Shown here: positions 52,582-60,646 of the stretch, piece by piece
Position numbering within the stretch: the first letter of the stretch is position 1
How the letters are laid out: each line of letters begins with the position of its first letter
Source: Lewinella sp050633125
GTDB taxonomy: Bacteria; Bacteroidota; Bacteroidia; Chitinophagales; Saprospiraceae
NCBI RefSeq assembly: GCF_050633125.1
Contig: NZ_JBOEFX010000001.1
Span: 1 to 64,000 of the forward strand
Direction of reading: 5' to 3'
Length of the DNA: 64,000 nt
The notes under the pieces: model-generated
Databases searched by the model: none
Told to the model about the DNA's origin: nothing
What the model saw: the letters and a program-made list of their open reading frames with translations, nothing else
Translations under genes and position numbers: made by a program

Positions 52582-55398
52582 TTAGCGTTTTATAAGCTTA
52601 CGAACTTCGGATTTGTTACGGCCTTCAAGCTTTATAAAATAAACACCTGATTGAAGCCTACTTATATCCAGTGTTATTAACTCATTAATAGGTCTTTGGA
52701 TGACGCTTCTTCCTGTTGCGTCATAAACGACCACGGTATCATATTCATACCCGGCTTCTATTGTTACGATGGATGAGGCGGGATTGGGAGATATCCGTAT
52801 TTTTTCCTCCTCTAATTCCGTCACATTTGTAAATGTCCGCTCACCGTCACCAAACACTCTCAATTCCGTAAGACTTATCCATGTACCAGTGTAAACATCT
52901 GCACCTGATACGGTTATTCTTACGAATCTGGCTTCAATACTATCTACAGCATTGATAATTGGCGCAGTAGCGGTACCTGGAATATTATTGTTTGATCTGT
53001 CTATGATAGTGGTAAAGGGGCCATCTTCATTTAAAGCACCTTCAATAATGAATTGATAAGCTCTGTCTTGGTAGCAGGTAACTTCTGTCTGGGTTATCTT
53101 TATATTCCCTTCTAAATCAACAGTTGCAGATTGTGGAAAGCCTGATACAGCCCAACGCGTACCGGTATCATCATCTACAAGCTTATCTTCATCGTTGTTA
53201 CCATCTGGCGTACCGGTACCTACAACCGGCTGTCCCAATGCCCAGTTGAACTCATCGGAAGGAGTAAGTACGTCTAAGGTTTGCGAATCGGTAAATCCTC
53301 CATCGGCGGTTGTTACGGTGATGGTCACCTCCCCCTCAGAAATTGCGGACAGTAAGCCGCTTTCCGATACTGTTGCAACACTTGTATTGTCAGATTCAAA
53401 AATCAAATTTTGATTGGTGGCATCTCCAGGAGAAACGAGTGTCTCTAATTGGAGATTGGCTCCAACAGAAATTGGTCCGGTAAGCTCACTCATGTCCACT
53501 CCAGTTACATTTATCGGAACCTGAACCGTAATGTTGGTACTTAAGGAGGTCTTTGACCCTCCTTCGTTATCTGTAGCCCTGGCTGTTAATGTATAGGCTC
53601 CCTCAGGTACATTTGTCCAGGTAAATGAATAGGGAGGAGTAGTGTCTTCTCCAAGTATATTACCACCACCTTCAATAAACTCTACTGTTGTCACTGAACC
53701 ATCAGAATCTTCCGCGTCAACGGTAATCGTGATGTCACTACCAGGTAAGAAATTAGTACCGTTGGCAGGATCGGTTATACTGACAGATGGGAAATAGTTT
53801 TGTGGCGAACCATCTTCTTCAAATAGTTCATCAAAATGTGCAGTTGCTTCACCAGCATCCTGAAGGTAAACCCCTGCTTTCCAATAACTAGGCCAGGTCC
53901 AGTAGGAGACATCCATATTCACCTTTTCTTCTCCTTCAAAATCGATGATCATATTTCCGTCAACCAATCGAATATCACAGTTAAAATATCCACCTGGGTC
54001 TTCGCCAAGATCCACATGAGTGGTATTAGATCCGCCGTTATCGGTTTTGATTGCTGCCCAGATGTGATTAGTGGGGAAACTAGAATTCTTCTTATAAATT
54101 CTTAGTAATGGTTTATTTGGTCCACTACCAGCATTGGCATCATCGTGAATTTGCATTACAGTGACCTGGTCACAAGTCTGCTCTACAATATCAATTCTTC
54201 CGTGAAGCGATCGATTCTCGTCGTTGAGATCCCAATTCGTTTCATTCCGGAGCTCTGTTCGTTGGCTATCACCAGATTGATTGAATCGTATTTTGTCACC
54301 ATCAACTACATAGAACCACTCGGGATGTGTATAGCCAGCATTAAGTGCGTCTCTGTCGCGAAGCGTTGAGCTGGTAGGACCTTGTAACTTGCATTCTGCG
54401 AGAAAAGGTTGAAATCTTGGTATATCAGATGGGGCAAGATAGGCGGTTGGTGGGGTAGGGGCAAAGTGCGTAACATCTAAAGCGAAGAAAGATACTTGCG
54501 CATATTCGTCTGGATCTCCAGCGTTGTTTTGGTTATAGTTTCCTGCTTTGAAGTACATCCAATCATCAGCAAAGCCACTATCTGTCATATCTACTTCTTG
54601 AACAACATCATCCATACCATCTCTCATGATGGTTACCGTCAGAAGATTACCAATTGCCTTAATCTCGTAGCTAAACTGTTCACCTAAAGCAATTCCATCT
54701 ACTGGATCGGGCACACCATCATTTCTACTACCAATCATTTCGTACCATTGTTCAGGGCCGGTAGTAGGTTCATGAGCGAAATAAATAGACCCCTTGGTGT
54801 TTCCAGGCAATTTGCGATAATACAATCTACAAGGCTCATCATTGGAGGCGTGTATTTGTCCGACGATAGTTCGACCTACCTTAAAACTTGCATCAGAAGT
54901 CTCAGACACATGATCCACCGCTACGGTGGCAGTCATGATGCCGTCTACACCTCCAGCAGCTTCTTGGTTTTCCATCGTAGAAGAAGAAAACACCCAGTTG
55001 TTTTTATTTATTCCTTGAGTAGGAATGCTAGTGTCAAGTCTACGAATCATCTCTCTTAACTCGTTCCTCGGATAGGTGCTGCCACCCGTAGCTCCATCGT
55101 TGGGACACCAAAATACCATGGCACCAGTAATCGGGTGGGTGTAGAACTCACCATCCACTTCATAGCCAGCTACCAGTTGCTCTGCATCTCGTTCTTGTTG
55201 ATTTGGACGGGTAAGTTTCCAATAAGAAAGATCAAAATTCCCACCGGGAGGAAGGTCTGGATCTAAGTCCTGTGCCGTAGCAGAACTAACCACCATACTC
55301 ATTACTAATAGTAGAAAAACAGATCGAGTGTAAGGTAAAATATAAGAAAATTCAATTTGTCTTATACTTTGAAGGTTACAGCAAAATGACGTTTTCAT
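52582..55398 (-). CDS. Double-PL7 alginate lyase with Ig, BIG2, F5/8C and T9SS domains
   Basis: A 938-residue secreted protein. It carries a signal peptide (to about 42) and two complete PL7 jelly rolls: domain 1 about 45-312, with RNELRE at 111, QIH at 181 and YFKAGNY at 282; domain 2 about 325-527, with RTELR at 380, QIH at 416 and YWKAGVY at 505. Each keeps the Arg, Gln, His and Tyr expected for catalysis. A bacterial Ig domain (about 537-630), a BIG2-like domain (about 630-712), an F5/8-type-C carbohydrate-binding domain (about 715-855) and a type A T9SS tail follow. It probably degrades alginate at the surface and binds it while doing so. The Cys-rich start before the hydrophobic core suggests the true start may be an internal Met. 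Confidence 0.92.
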   Translation of the reverse strand: MKTSFCCNLQSIRQIEFSYILPYTRSVFLLLVMSMVVSSATAQDLDPDLPPGGNFDLSYWKLTRPNQQERDAEQLVAGYEVDGEFYTHPITGAMVFWCPNDGATGGSTYPRNELREMIRRLDTSIPTQGINKNNWVFSSSTMENQEAAGGVDGIMTATVAVDHVSETSDASFKVGRTIVGQIHASNDEPCRLYYRKLPGNTKGSIYFAHEPTTGPEQWYEMIGSRNDGVPDPVDGIALGEQFSYEIKAIGNLLTVTIMRDGMDDVVQEVDMTDSGFADDWMYFKAGNYNQNNAGDPDEYAQVSFFALDVTHFAPTPPTAYLAPSDIPRFQPFLAECKLQGPTSSTLRDRDALNAGYTHPEWFYVVDGDKIRFNQSGDSQRTELRNETNWDLNDENRSLHGRIDIVEQTCDQVTVMQIHDDANAGSGPNKPLLRIYKKNSSFPTNHIWAAIKTDNGGSNTTHVDLGEDPGGYFNCDIRLVDGNMIIDFEGEEKVNMDVSYWTWPSYWKAGVYLQDAGEATAHFDELFEEDGSPQNYFPSVSITDPANGTNFLPGSDITITVDAEDSDGSVTTVEFIEGGGNILGEDTTPPYSFTWTNVPEGAYTLTARATDNEGGSKTSLSTNITVQVPINVTGVDMSELTGPISVGANLQLETLVSPGDATNQNLIFESDNTSVATVSESGLLSAISEGEVTITVTTADGGFTDSQTLDVLTPSDEFNWALGQPVVGTGTPDGNNDEDKLVDDDTGTRWAVSGFPQSATVDLEGNIKITQTEVTCYQDRAYQFIIEGALNEDGPFTTIIDRSNNNIPGTATAPIINAVDSIEARFVRITVSGADVYTGTWISLTELRVFGDGERTFTNVTELEEEKIRISPNPASSIVTIEAGYEYDTVVVYDATGRSVIQRPINELITLDISRLQSGVYFIKLEGRNKSEVRKLIKR

Positions 55399-55539
55399 AA
55401 TTATTTTTTTTAAAAGGGGCGAAGAGTATTGAGTAGGAAATACCTAAACCAAGCATGAGAAATGTCCAACTAAGAGCATGTTTGGTACGTTAAGAGGGGC
55501 AGTATAATTACGGAAAGATTCAAGTGTCCTCTACCTAGA

Positions 55540-55594
55540 GTATTTCGCAGAAAATAATCCCGATAGCTATCGGGATTATTTTCGTGCTGTTCCC
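55540..55594. repeat. Palindromic repeat element, copy 3 of 3, with a 32-bp perfect palindrome
   Basis: The flanks GTATTTCGCAGAAAATAA and TTATTTTCGTGCTGTTCC match copies 1 and 2. The core AAAATAATCCCGATAG (55551-55566) is followed by its exact complement (55567-55582). It lies 42 bp downstream of susD, so on the minus strand it could also work as a terminator or mRNA-stabilising hairpin between susD and the PL7 gene. Confidence 0.8.
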
Positions 55595-55635
55595 TAAAGA
55601 AGGAGGAATCTTGAATCTTCCCAGTAATACCCTGA

Positions 55636-57183
55636 CTAGTACCCGGAGTTTTGGGTCAAATTAGGGTTGTTTGTTATTTCCAATGGAGGAATTGGTAGCA
55701 AGTAGTCCCTGGATGGGTCAAAGTTTCTTGTGCCTAGTTCGGCTTCAAAACCATTTGGTCCGAACACCTCATTACCCATCTTCCTTCTGACTATATCGTA
55801 CCACCTTTTATGCTCAAAGGCAAGCTCTAATCTTCTTTCCTCTAGTACATCATCAACAGTGGCTCCCGAGATGTTCGCAGGTACAGCACTTGGAGCACCG
55901 GTTCCATCCCCATTTCTAGCCCTTTCCCTTATCATGTTAATCCATTGATCAGCCTCTGCCGTATTACCAAGTTCAGCAGCAGCCTCAGCAGCGATTAAGA
56001 GCACTTCGGCATAGCGCATCAACTGGTAATTGGATTCCGAATCTCTTCCGCTAGTATTAGCCTGTGGCAAGGAGCCTGCCATAGCTGTATACTTGGAAAT
56101 ATGTGGACGATTCGCATTACGACCATCTAAGCTAGAAAAAGCAGTAAAAGGAATCAGATTACCACTGTTGTCTAATGCTTCATCATCAAAACAGACGTCC
56201 TTTCTGTAGTCTCCATCTTCCCAGGTATCATATACTTTTTGAGCTGGCACCAAAACAGACCATCCCCCTGAAGGGTAATAGGTTGCTTGACCATAGAAAC
56301 CTGTGAAAGCAGCTAGGTAATCTCTGGATTCATCATCGATATTGGTTGCTACGAAGTCTATTACAAAAATAGGCTCTAGAGAAAAATTGGTATTCTCTGC
56401 ATGAAAGATATTACGATAATCTGGCTCCAATGCCAAGTTGTACGTTCCTGCCTTATTGATAATATCAGTAGCTTCATTGTAGGCCAGTTGATATTCTCCT
56501 CTGGTGAGATAGACACTAGCGAGAAAAGCACTAGCGGCTGCTTTGCCAGGAAGGGCTCTGTTAGCTCGTGAATCTGGTAACCATTCCTTGGCATATTCAA
56601 AATCTGCAATGATGTTCTCATATACAGTTTCCACAGGTGTTCTTGGTGCCACTGATGCTTCAGCAGTACTAATTTTCTCGTCTAAATATGGAATGTCTCC
56701 AAAAAGTCTGACCAAATGATAGTAGGCATAAGCTCTAATGAATCGCGCTCGTCCTGCTATTTCCTCACTCACCCCAGGGCTTTGTTCTTCAAGAACAGCT
56801 ACCTCTCGTAGGGTCTCATTGGCACCTCTCACCATCTGATAGAGCCGAGGCCAGAAACTTCTTTCAGGATTAGACGGATTTAAAATCAGTGGATTAGTTG
56901 CCGAGACCGTAAATTGATCGTGTTCAATTCTTTCAGCTGCAGTGGTAGGGTTTCCTATAGCTACCATATCTGAACGCAGCATAAGTGGTAAGCCCAAGCC
57001 TCTAGACAGAAATGCTCTAGCCGTTAAATTAGCATAAGCACCAGCAATGGTAGTCTGCACTGTTTGCAGATCGACCACCCGCTCATCTGGCTCCAATTCA
57101 CTTAATGCGTTCTCTTCTAAATCCGAACATCCCACCATTGATAAACCAAGTACCAATGCTAATAAATATTTATACATATTCAT
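55636..57183 (-). CDS. susD: SusD/RagB-like glycan-binding lipoprotein
   Basis: A 515-residue protein with a lipoprotein signal (MNMYKYLLALVLGLSMVGC) and SusD-family features: helical TPR-like segments (FIRAYAYYHLVRLFGDIPYL, AKEWLPDSRANRALPGKAA) and a C-terminal VLEERRLELAFEHKRWYDIV motif. It forms the lid on the SusC transporter and binds alginate oligosaccharides at the cell surface. It is encoded 20 bp after susC. Alginate as ligand is inferred from the flanking PL6, PL7 and PL17 genes. Confidence 0.94.
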   Translation of the reverse strand: MNMYKYLLALVLGLSMVGCSDLEENALSELEPDERVVDLQTVQTTIAGAYANLTARAFLSRGLGLPLMLRSDMVAIGNPTTAAERIEHDQFTVSATNPLILNPSNPERSFWPRLYQMVRGANETLREVAVLEEQSPGVSEEIAGRARFIRAYAYYHLVRLFGDIPYLDEKISTAEASVAPRTPVETVYENIIADFEYAKEWLPDSRANRALPGKAAASAFLASVYLTRGEYQLAYNEATDIINKAGTYNLALEPDYRNIFHAENTNFSLEPIFVIDFVATNIDDESRDYLAAFTGFYGQATYYPSGGWSVLVPAQKVYDTWEDGDYRKDVCFDDEALDNSGNLIPFTAFSSLDGRNANRPHISKYTAMAGSLPQANTSGRDSESNYQLMRYAEVLLIAAEAAAELGNTAEADQWINMIRERARNGDGTGAPSAVPANISGATVDDVLEERRLELAFEHKRWYDIVRRKMGNEVFGPNGFEAELGTRNFDPSRDYLLPIPPLEITNNPNLTQNSGY

Positions 57184-57203
57184 ATTAATAATTTTTTATT
57201 GAT

Positions 57204-60200
57204 TTAGAATTTCAAGCTGAGACCAATAGTAATTGACCTTAGGTTAGGATAATTACCAAAATCATGCCCTTGAATTACATTATCATCTCCACTGCTTTCG
57301 CCACCACTACCAAAGTAACTCACTTCAGGGTCTAGTCCTGAATAATTAGTAAAGGTTAGTAGGTTCTGAGCACTGATAGATAATCTTGCTGAACCGATTC
57401 CAACTTTATCCAGCATACCATTTGGCAAACTATAGCCTAAAGCTACATTCTTAAGTCTTACATAACTTCCGTCTTCTACGAAACGAGATGAGCGCTCTCT
57501 TCCTCTGATGGCTGCTCGAGGTATATCGGTATCTGTGTTATTTGGCGTCCAGGAATTTAATACATCCGTTAAGCCATTACTGTCACCATTGTATAATTGA
57601 ACAGCTGTCAGGTTATAGATATCTCCACCTACAGCCCCTTGGAAAAAGATATTCAAATCAAATTTCTTGTACGTAAAAGTGTTGGTGAAACCAAACGTAA
57701 AATCAGGATTTGGGTCTCCTATAATCTGTCGGTCATTGTCATTTATTACGCCATCAAGGTTACCCTCTTCATCTGCTACGTCAGCGAACAAAGGTTCTCC
57801 TGGTATCGGGTTTCCATTTCCATCAAGAGATGCATCTTGCACAGCTGTACCTGCGGGAAGAGCACCACCTTGATATACACCTTGGTAATCTAATCCCCAA
57901 AAAAGACCAAGCGCCTCACCTTCTCGTAAGATATATGTATTACCACCAGCGAAATAACCTGGAGCTCCACTACCTAAAATCTCGTTTCCTCCAGATAGCT
58001 CGATTATTTCATTCCTGTTCCTTGCAATGTTGAAATTCGATGTCCATCTAAAATCTTTTTTATTAATGTTGGTTGACGTCAAAGAAAACTCAACTCCACG
58101 ATTATTAATAGAACCAACATTTCTGAGAACGTCTAAATCAGATGTTCCTAAGTAAAAATTTGAAGCTCTATCGACAGCTAAAAGGTCTTCTGTATCGATG
58201 TTGTAATAGTCTGCGCTAATCGTGATTCTGTTTTCAAATAAACCAATATCCACACCTACGTTTGTCTGATAGGAAGTTTCCCACTTCAAATCTGGGTTTG
58301 CTTCACGAGCTAGGTCTACACCAAAAGATCCACCAACCACTGTAGGTGGCTGAACACGATACGTAGAGAGTGATTCATAAGGGCCAATGGCTTGATTACC
58401 CGTTAGACCATAACTAGCTCTTAACTTGAGGAGAGATAGTGTTGGGTTGTCGAGTAAAAAGTTTTCTCTTGAAACCTTCCATCCAATTGCGACAGAAGGG
58501 AAAATTGCATATTTGTTATTTGCTGCAAAGTTGGATGCTCCATCTCTACGAACTGTAGTAGTCAGCAAATATTTGCCTGCCCATTCAAAATTGACACGCC
58601 CAAAAACGGACTCGATTTCCGATTCAGAGAAACGAGAGTCAACGGTGCGCTGATCTATAAGTCCAGCTTCTAGGTTATACCATGAAAATGCATCCGTCAA
58701 TAATCCTCGGGCACCTGCTTCGAAGCCTTCGGTAGTGTTTTTTTGGTAGGAATGCCCAGCTGTTGCGGTTAAATTACCTTGCCCAATTGCTGAAGTATAC
58801 GTTAGGTAGTTTTCATTAAGAAACCTTGTTCTTTTTACGGATTCTAAAAACGCTCCACCAGCAGACAGTACAAACGTTTGCGGTTTAAAATAACCTTCCG
58901 TACTATTTTGCGTTCTGTAGCCTAAAGTAGTTTTGAAACTCAGACCTTTCAATATCTCAAAGTCTGCATAAACGTTCGTTCTTGAATTATCCGTTTTGGT
59001 TTCATTTGTTATCTGTGTTGCCACGGCCCACGGATTTTCTATGTCATCTCCCACCGTATTTTGAGAGAAATTCCCTGCGTCATCAAACCTGCCAACATCG
59101 GGAGCAAACCTGAATGCCAAAGCGACTACATCATCTCCTCCTCCGTTTACAGAACCAATAGCATCACTTCCTGTCGATTGAGTTGAAACACCATTTTGCT
59201 CGCTTCGACTAGCAATACTGTTAATTCCAACTTTTAATCTACTCCCGACTTTTGCATCTACATTTGCTAGAAACTGAATTTTGTCGAAGTCAGAATTAAC
59301 AATGATTCCTTGTTGATCAAAATAAGTACCAGAAAAATAATAGTTTACATTGTCACCACCTCCAGAAACTGACAGTTGGTGGTTTTGTGTATTTCCAGCT
59401 CTGTAAATTTCGTCTTGCCAGTCTGTTTTAGCTGTTCCTTGAGCATAAGGAGCATCTCCTGCATTGCTACGGATCATGTTTTGATATTGAGCAAATCCAT
59501 TTGCATCCAGCAAGTCCAACCTATTGGTCGTCTCCTGGGAAGAATAAGTGGAATTAAGCTCTACGACCGCTTTTCCAGCTTTACCTTTCTTAGTAGTTAC
59601 CAGGATAACCCCTCCTGATCCTCTTGATCCATAAATTGCAGTAGCAGAGGCATCTTTCAATATCTCGATGGATTCAATGTCATTTTGTTGCGGAAAAGCA
59701 GCACCGACAAAACCATCAACCACTACAAGTGGGTCACTGCTTGCATTGAGTGACGAACTACCTCGAACTCGAATAGAAATACCCGCACCAGGCTCACCAC
59801 CATTCTGTGTTTGAACAGCTACTCCTGCCGCACGACCTTGAAGTGCTTGAGCTGCATTTAATACTGGGAAAGCTTGTATGTCTTCAGCCTTTACAGAAGA
59901 TACACTACCAGTAACATCACTCTTTTTAACACTTCCATAGCCAATTACTACAACTTCGTCCAATAGCTCTGCATTTGTAGCTAAGGTTACATTGATGTTG
60001 GTTTGTCCATTAACAGGGATTGTTTTCGGTTCATATCCTGTGTATGAAATCACCAGTACAGCGTCAGAGGCAGCTTCTAAGCTAAATGTACCATCAAAAT
60101 CAGTTATAGTACCGCCACTAGTTCCCTGCACAATAATAGTGGCTCCAATTAAAGCTTCACCACTGTCATCGGTGACCTTGCCGCTAATGGTCTCTTGAGC

Positions 60201-60293
60201 ATTGGCACTCATGGAACAAAAGGAGATGAATAGAACAGAGAGCCACATCACTCTCTTGGGCTGTTCTATGAATTTTTGTAAAAAATGATTCAT
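57204..60293 (-). CDS. susC: SusC/RagA TonB-dependent transporter
   Basis: A 1029-residue outer-membrane receptor. After a signal peptide comes a carboxypeptidase-D-like domain (GKVTDDSGEALIGATIIVQG, about 36-105), the SusC signature and plug (LLDEVVVIGYGSVKKSDVTG, about 115-230), and a large TonB-dependent barrel ending in IGLSLKF. It imports oligosaccharides captured by SusD, energised by TonB. It is the first gene of the uptake operon; two candidate GntR operators lie about 170-195 bp upstream. Confidence 0.95.
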   Translation of the reverse strand: MNHFLQKFIEQPKRVMWLSVLFISFCSMSANAQETISGKVTDDSGEALIGATIIVQGTSGGTITDFDGTFSLEAASDAVLVISYTGYEPKTIPVNGQTNINVTLATNAELLDEVVVIGYGSVKKSDVTGSVSSVKAEDIQAFPVLNAAQALQGRAAGVAVQTQNGGEPGAGISIRVRGSSSLNASSDPLVVVDGFVGAAFPQQNDIESIEILKDASATAIYGSRGSGGVILVTTKKGKAGKAVVELNSTYSSQETTNRLDLLDANGFAQYQNMIRSNAGDAPYAQGTAKTDWQDEIYRAGNTQNHQLSVSGGGDNVNYYFSGTYFDQQGIIVNSDFDKIQFLANVDAKVGSRLKVGINSIASRSEQNGVSTQSTGSDAIGSVNGGGDDVVALAFRFAPDVGRFDDAGNFSQNTVGDDIENPWAVATQITNETKTDNSRTNVYADFEILKGLSFKTTLGYRTQNSTEGYFKPQTFVLSAGGAFLESVKRTRFLNENYLTYTSAIGQGNLTATAGHSYQKNTTEGFEAGARGLLTDAFSWYNLEAGLIDQRTVDSRFSESEIESVFGRVNFEWAGKYLLTTTVRRDGASNFAANNKYAIFPSVAIGWKVSRENFLLDNPTLSLLKLRASYGLTGNQAIGPYESLSTYRVQPPTVVGGSFGVDLAREANPDLKWETSYQTNVGVDIGLFENRITISADYYNIDTEDLLAVDRASNFYLGTSDLDVLRNVGSINNRGVEFSLTSTNINKKDFRWTSNFNIARNRNEIIELSGGNEILGSGAPGYFAGGNTYILREGEALGLFWGLDYQGVYQGGALPAGTAVQDASLDGNGNPIPGEPLFADVADEEGNLDGVINDNDRQIIGDPNPDFTFGFTNTFTYKKFDLNIFFQGAVGGDIYNLTAVQLYNGDSNGLTDVLNSWTPNNTDTDIPRAAIRGRERSSRFVEDGSYVRLKNVALGYSLPNGMLDKVGIGSARLSISAQNLLTFTNYSGLDPEVSYFGSGGESSGDDNVIQGHDFGNYPNLRSITIGLSLKF

Positions 60294-60424
60294 ATGGAAA
60301 TTAATTTAATAAGTTCGGATTTTAACTGCCTACATAATCGCCAAAACACCTGGGTAAATCGGGTATAGTTCTTCGAGACAATTAGATTCTTCCTTTGGTT
60401 AGATAGCTTTTACTTAATGAAGGC

Positions 60425-60432
60425 TAAAGTTA
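60425..60432 (-). promoter_or_regulatory. Possible -7 element of the susC promoter
   Basis: On the minus strand TAACTTTA lies here, one base off the TAnnTTTG consensus. A TTG within the nearer operator is 22 bases upstream, so a repressor on the operators would cover the -33 region. The match is weak. Confidence 0.4.
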
Positions 60433-60460
60433 CGAAACTGTTTAGGTAAAACACCAATTA

Positions 60461-60487
60461 TTGGTCAACCAATTTTTGGTTAGCCAA
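60461..60487. promoter_or_regulatory. Paired operator candidates upstream of susC
   Basis: TTGGTCAACCAA (60461-60472, a perfect palindrome) and TTGGTTAGCCAA (60476-60487) are 15 bp apart, the same motif and spacing as the pair upstream of the GntR gene. An ACCAAT/ATTGGT pair directly to the left (60453-60465) adds half-sites. Confidence 0.78.
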
Positions 60488-60646
60488 ATATTTTTTTGTT
60501 AATTTCCGTTTATTGGTATTTTGTACTTAAAGAACTTGGAATCCCTTGGGAAAATTTTGATATGTATTATGGAGAGAATTGAAGCCTTGGAACAAACAAC
60601 TTATCAGCTACCGGATTTGGGTTACCCTTCATTTTACAACTATTCT

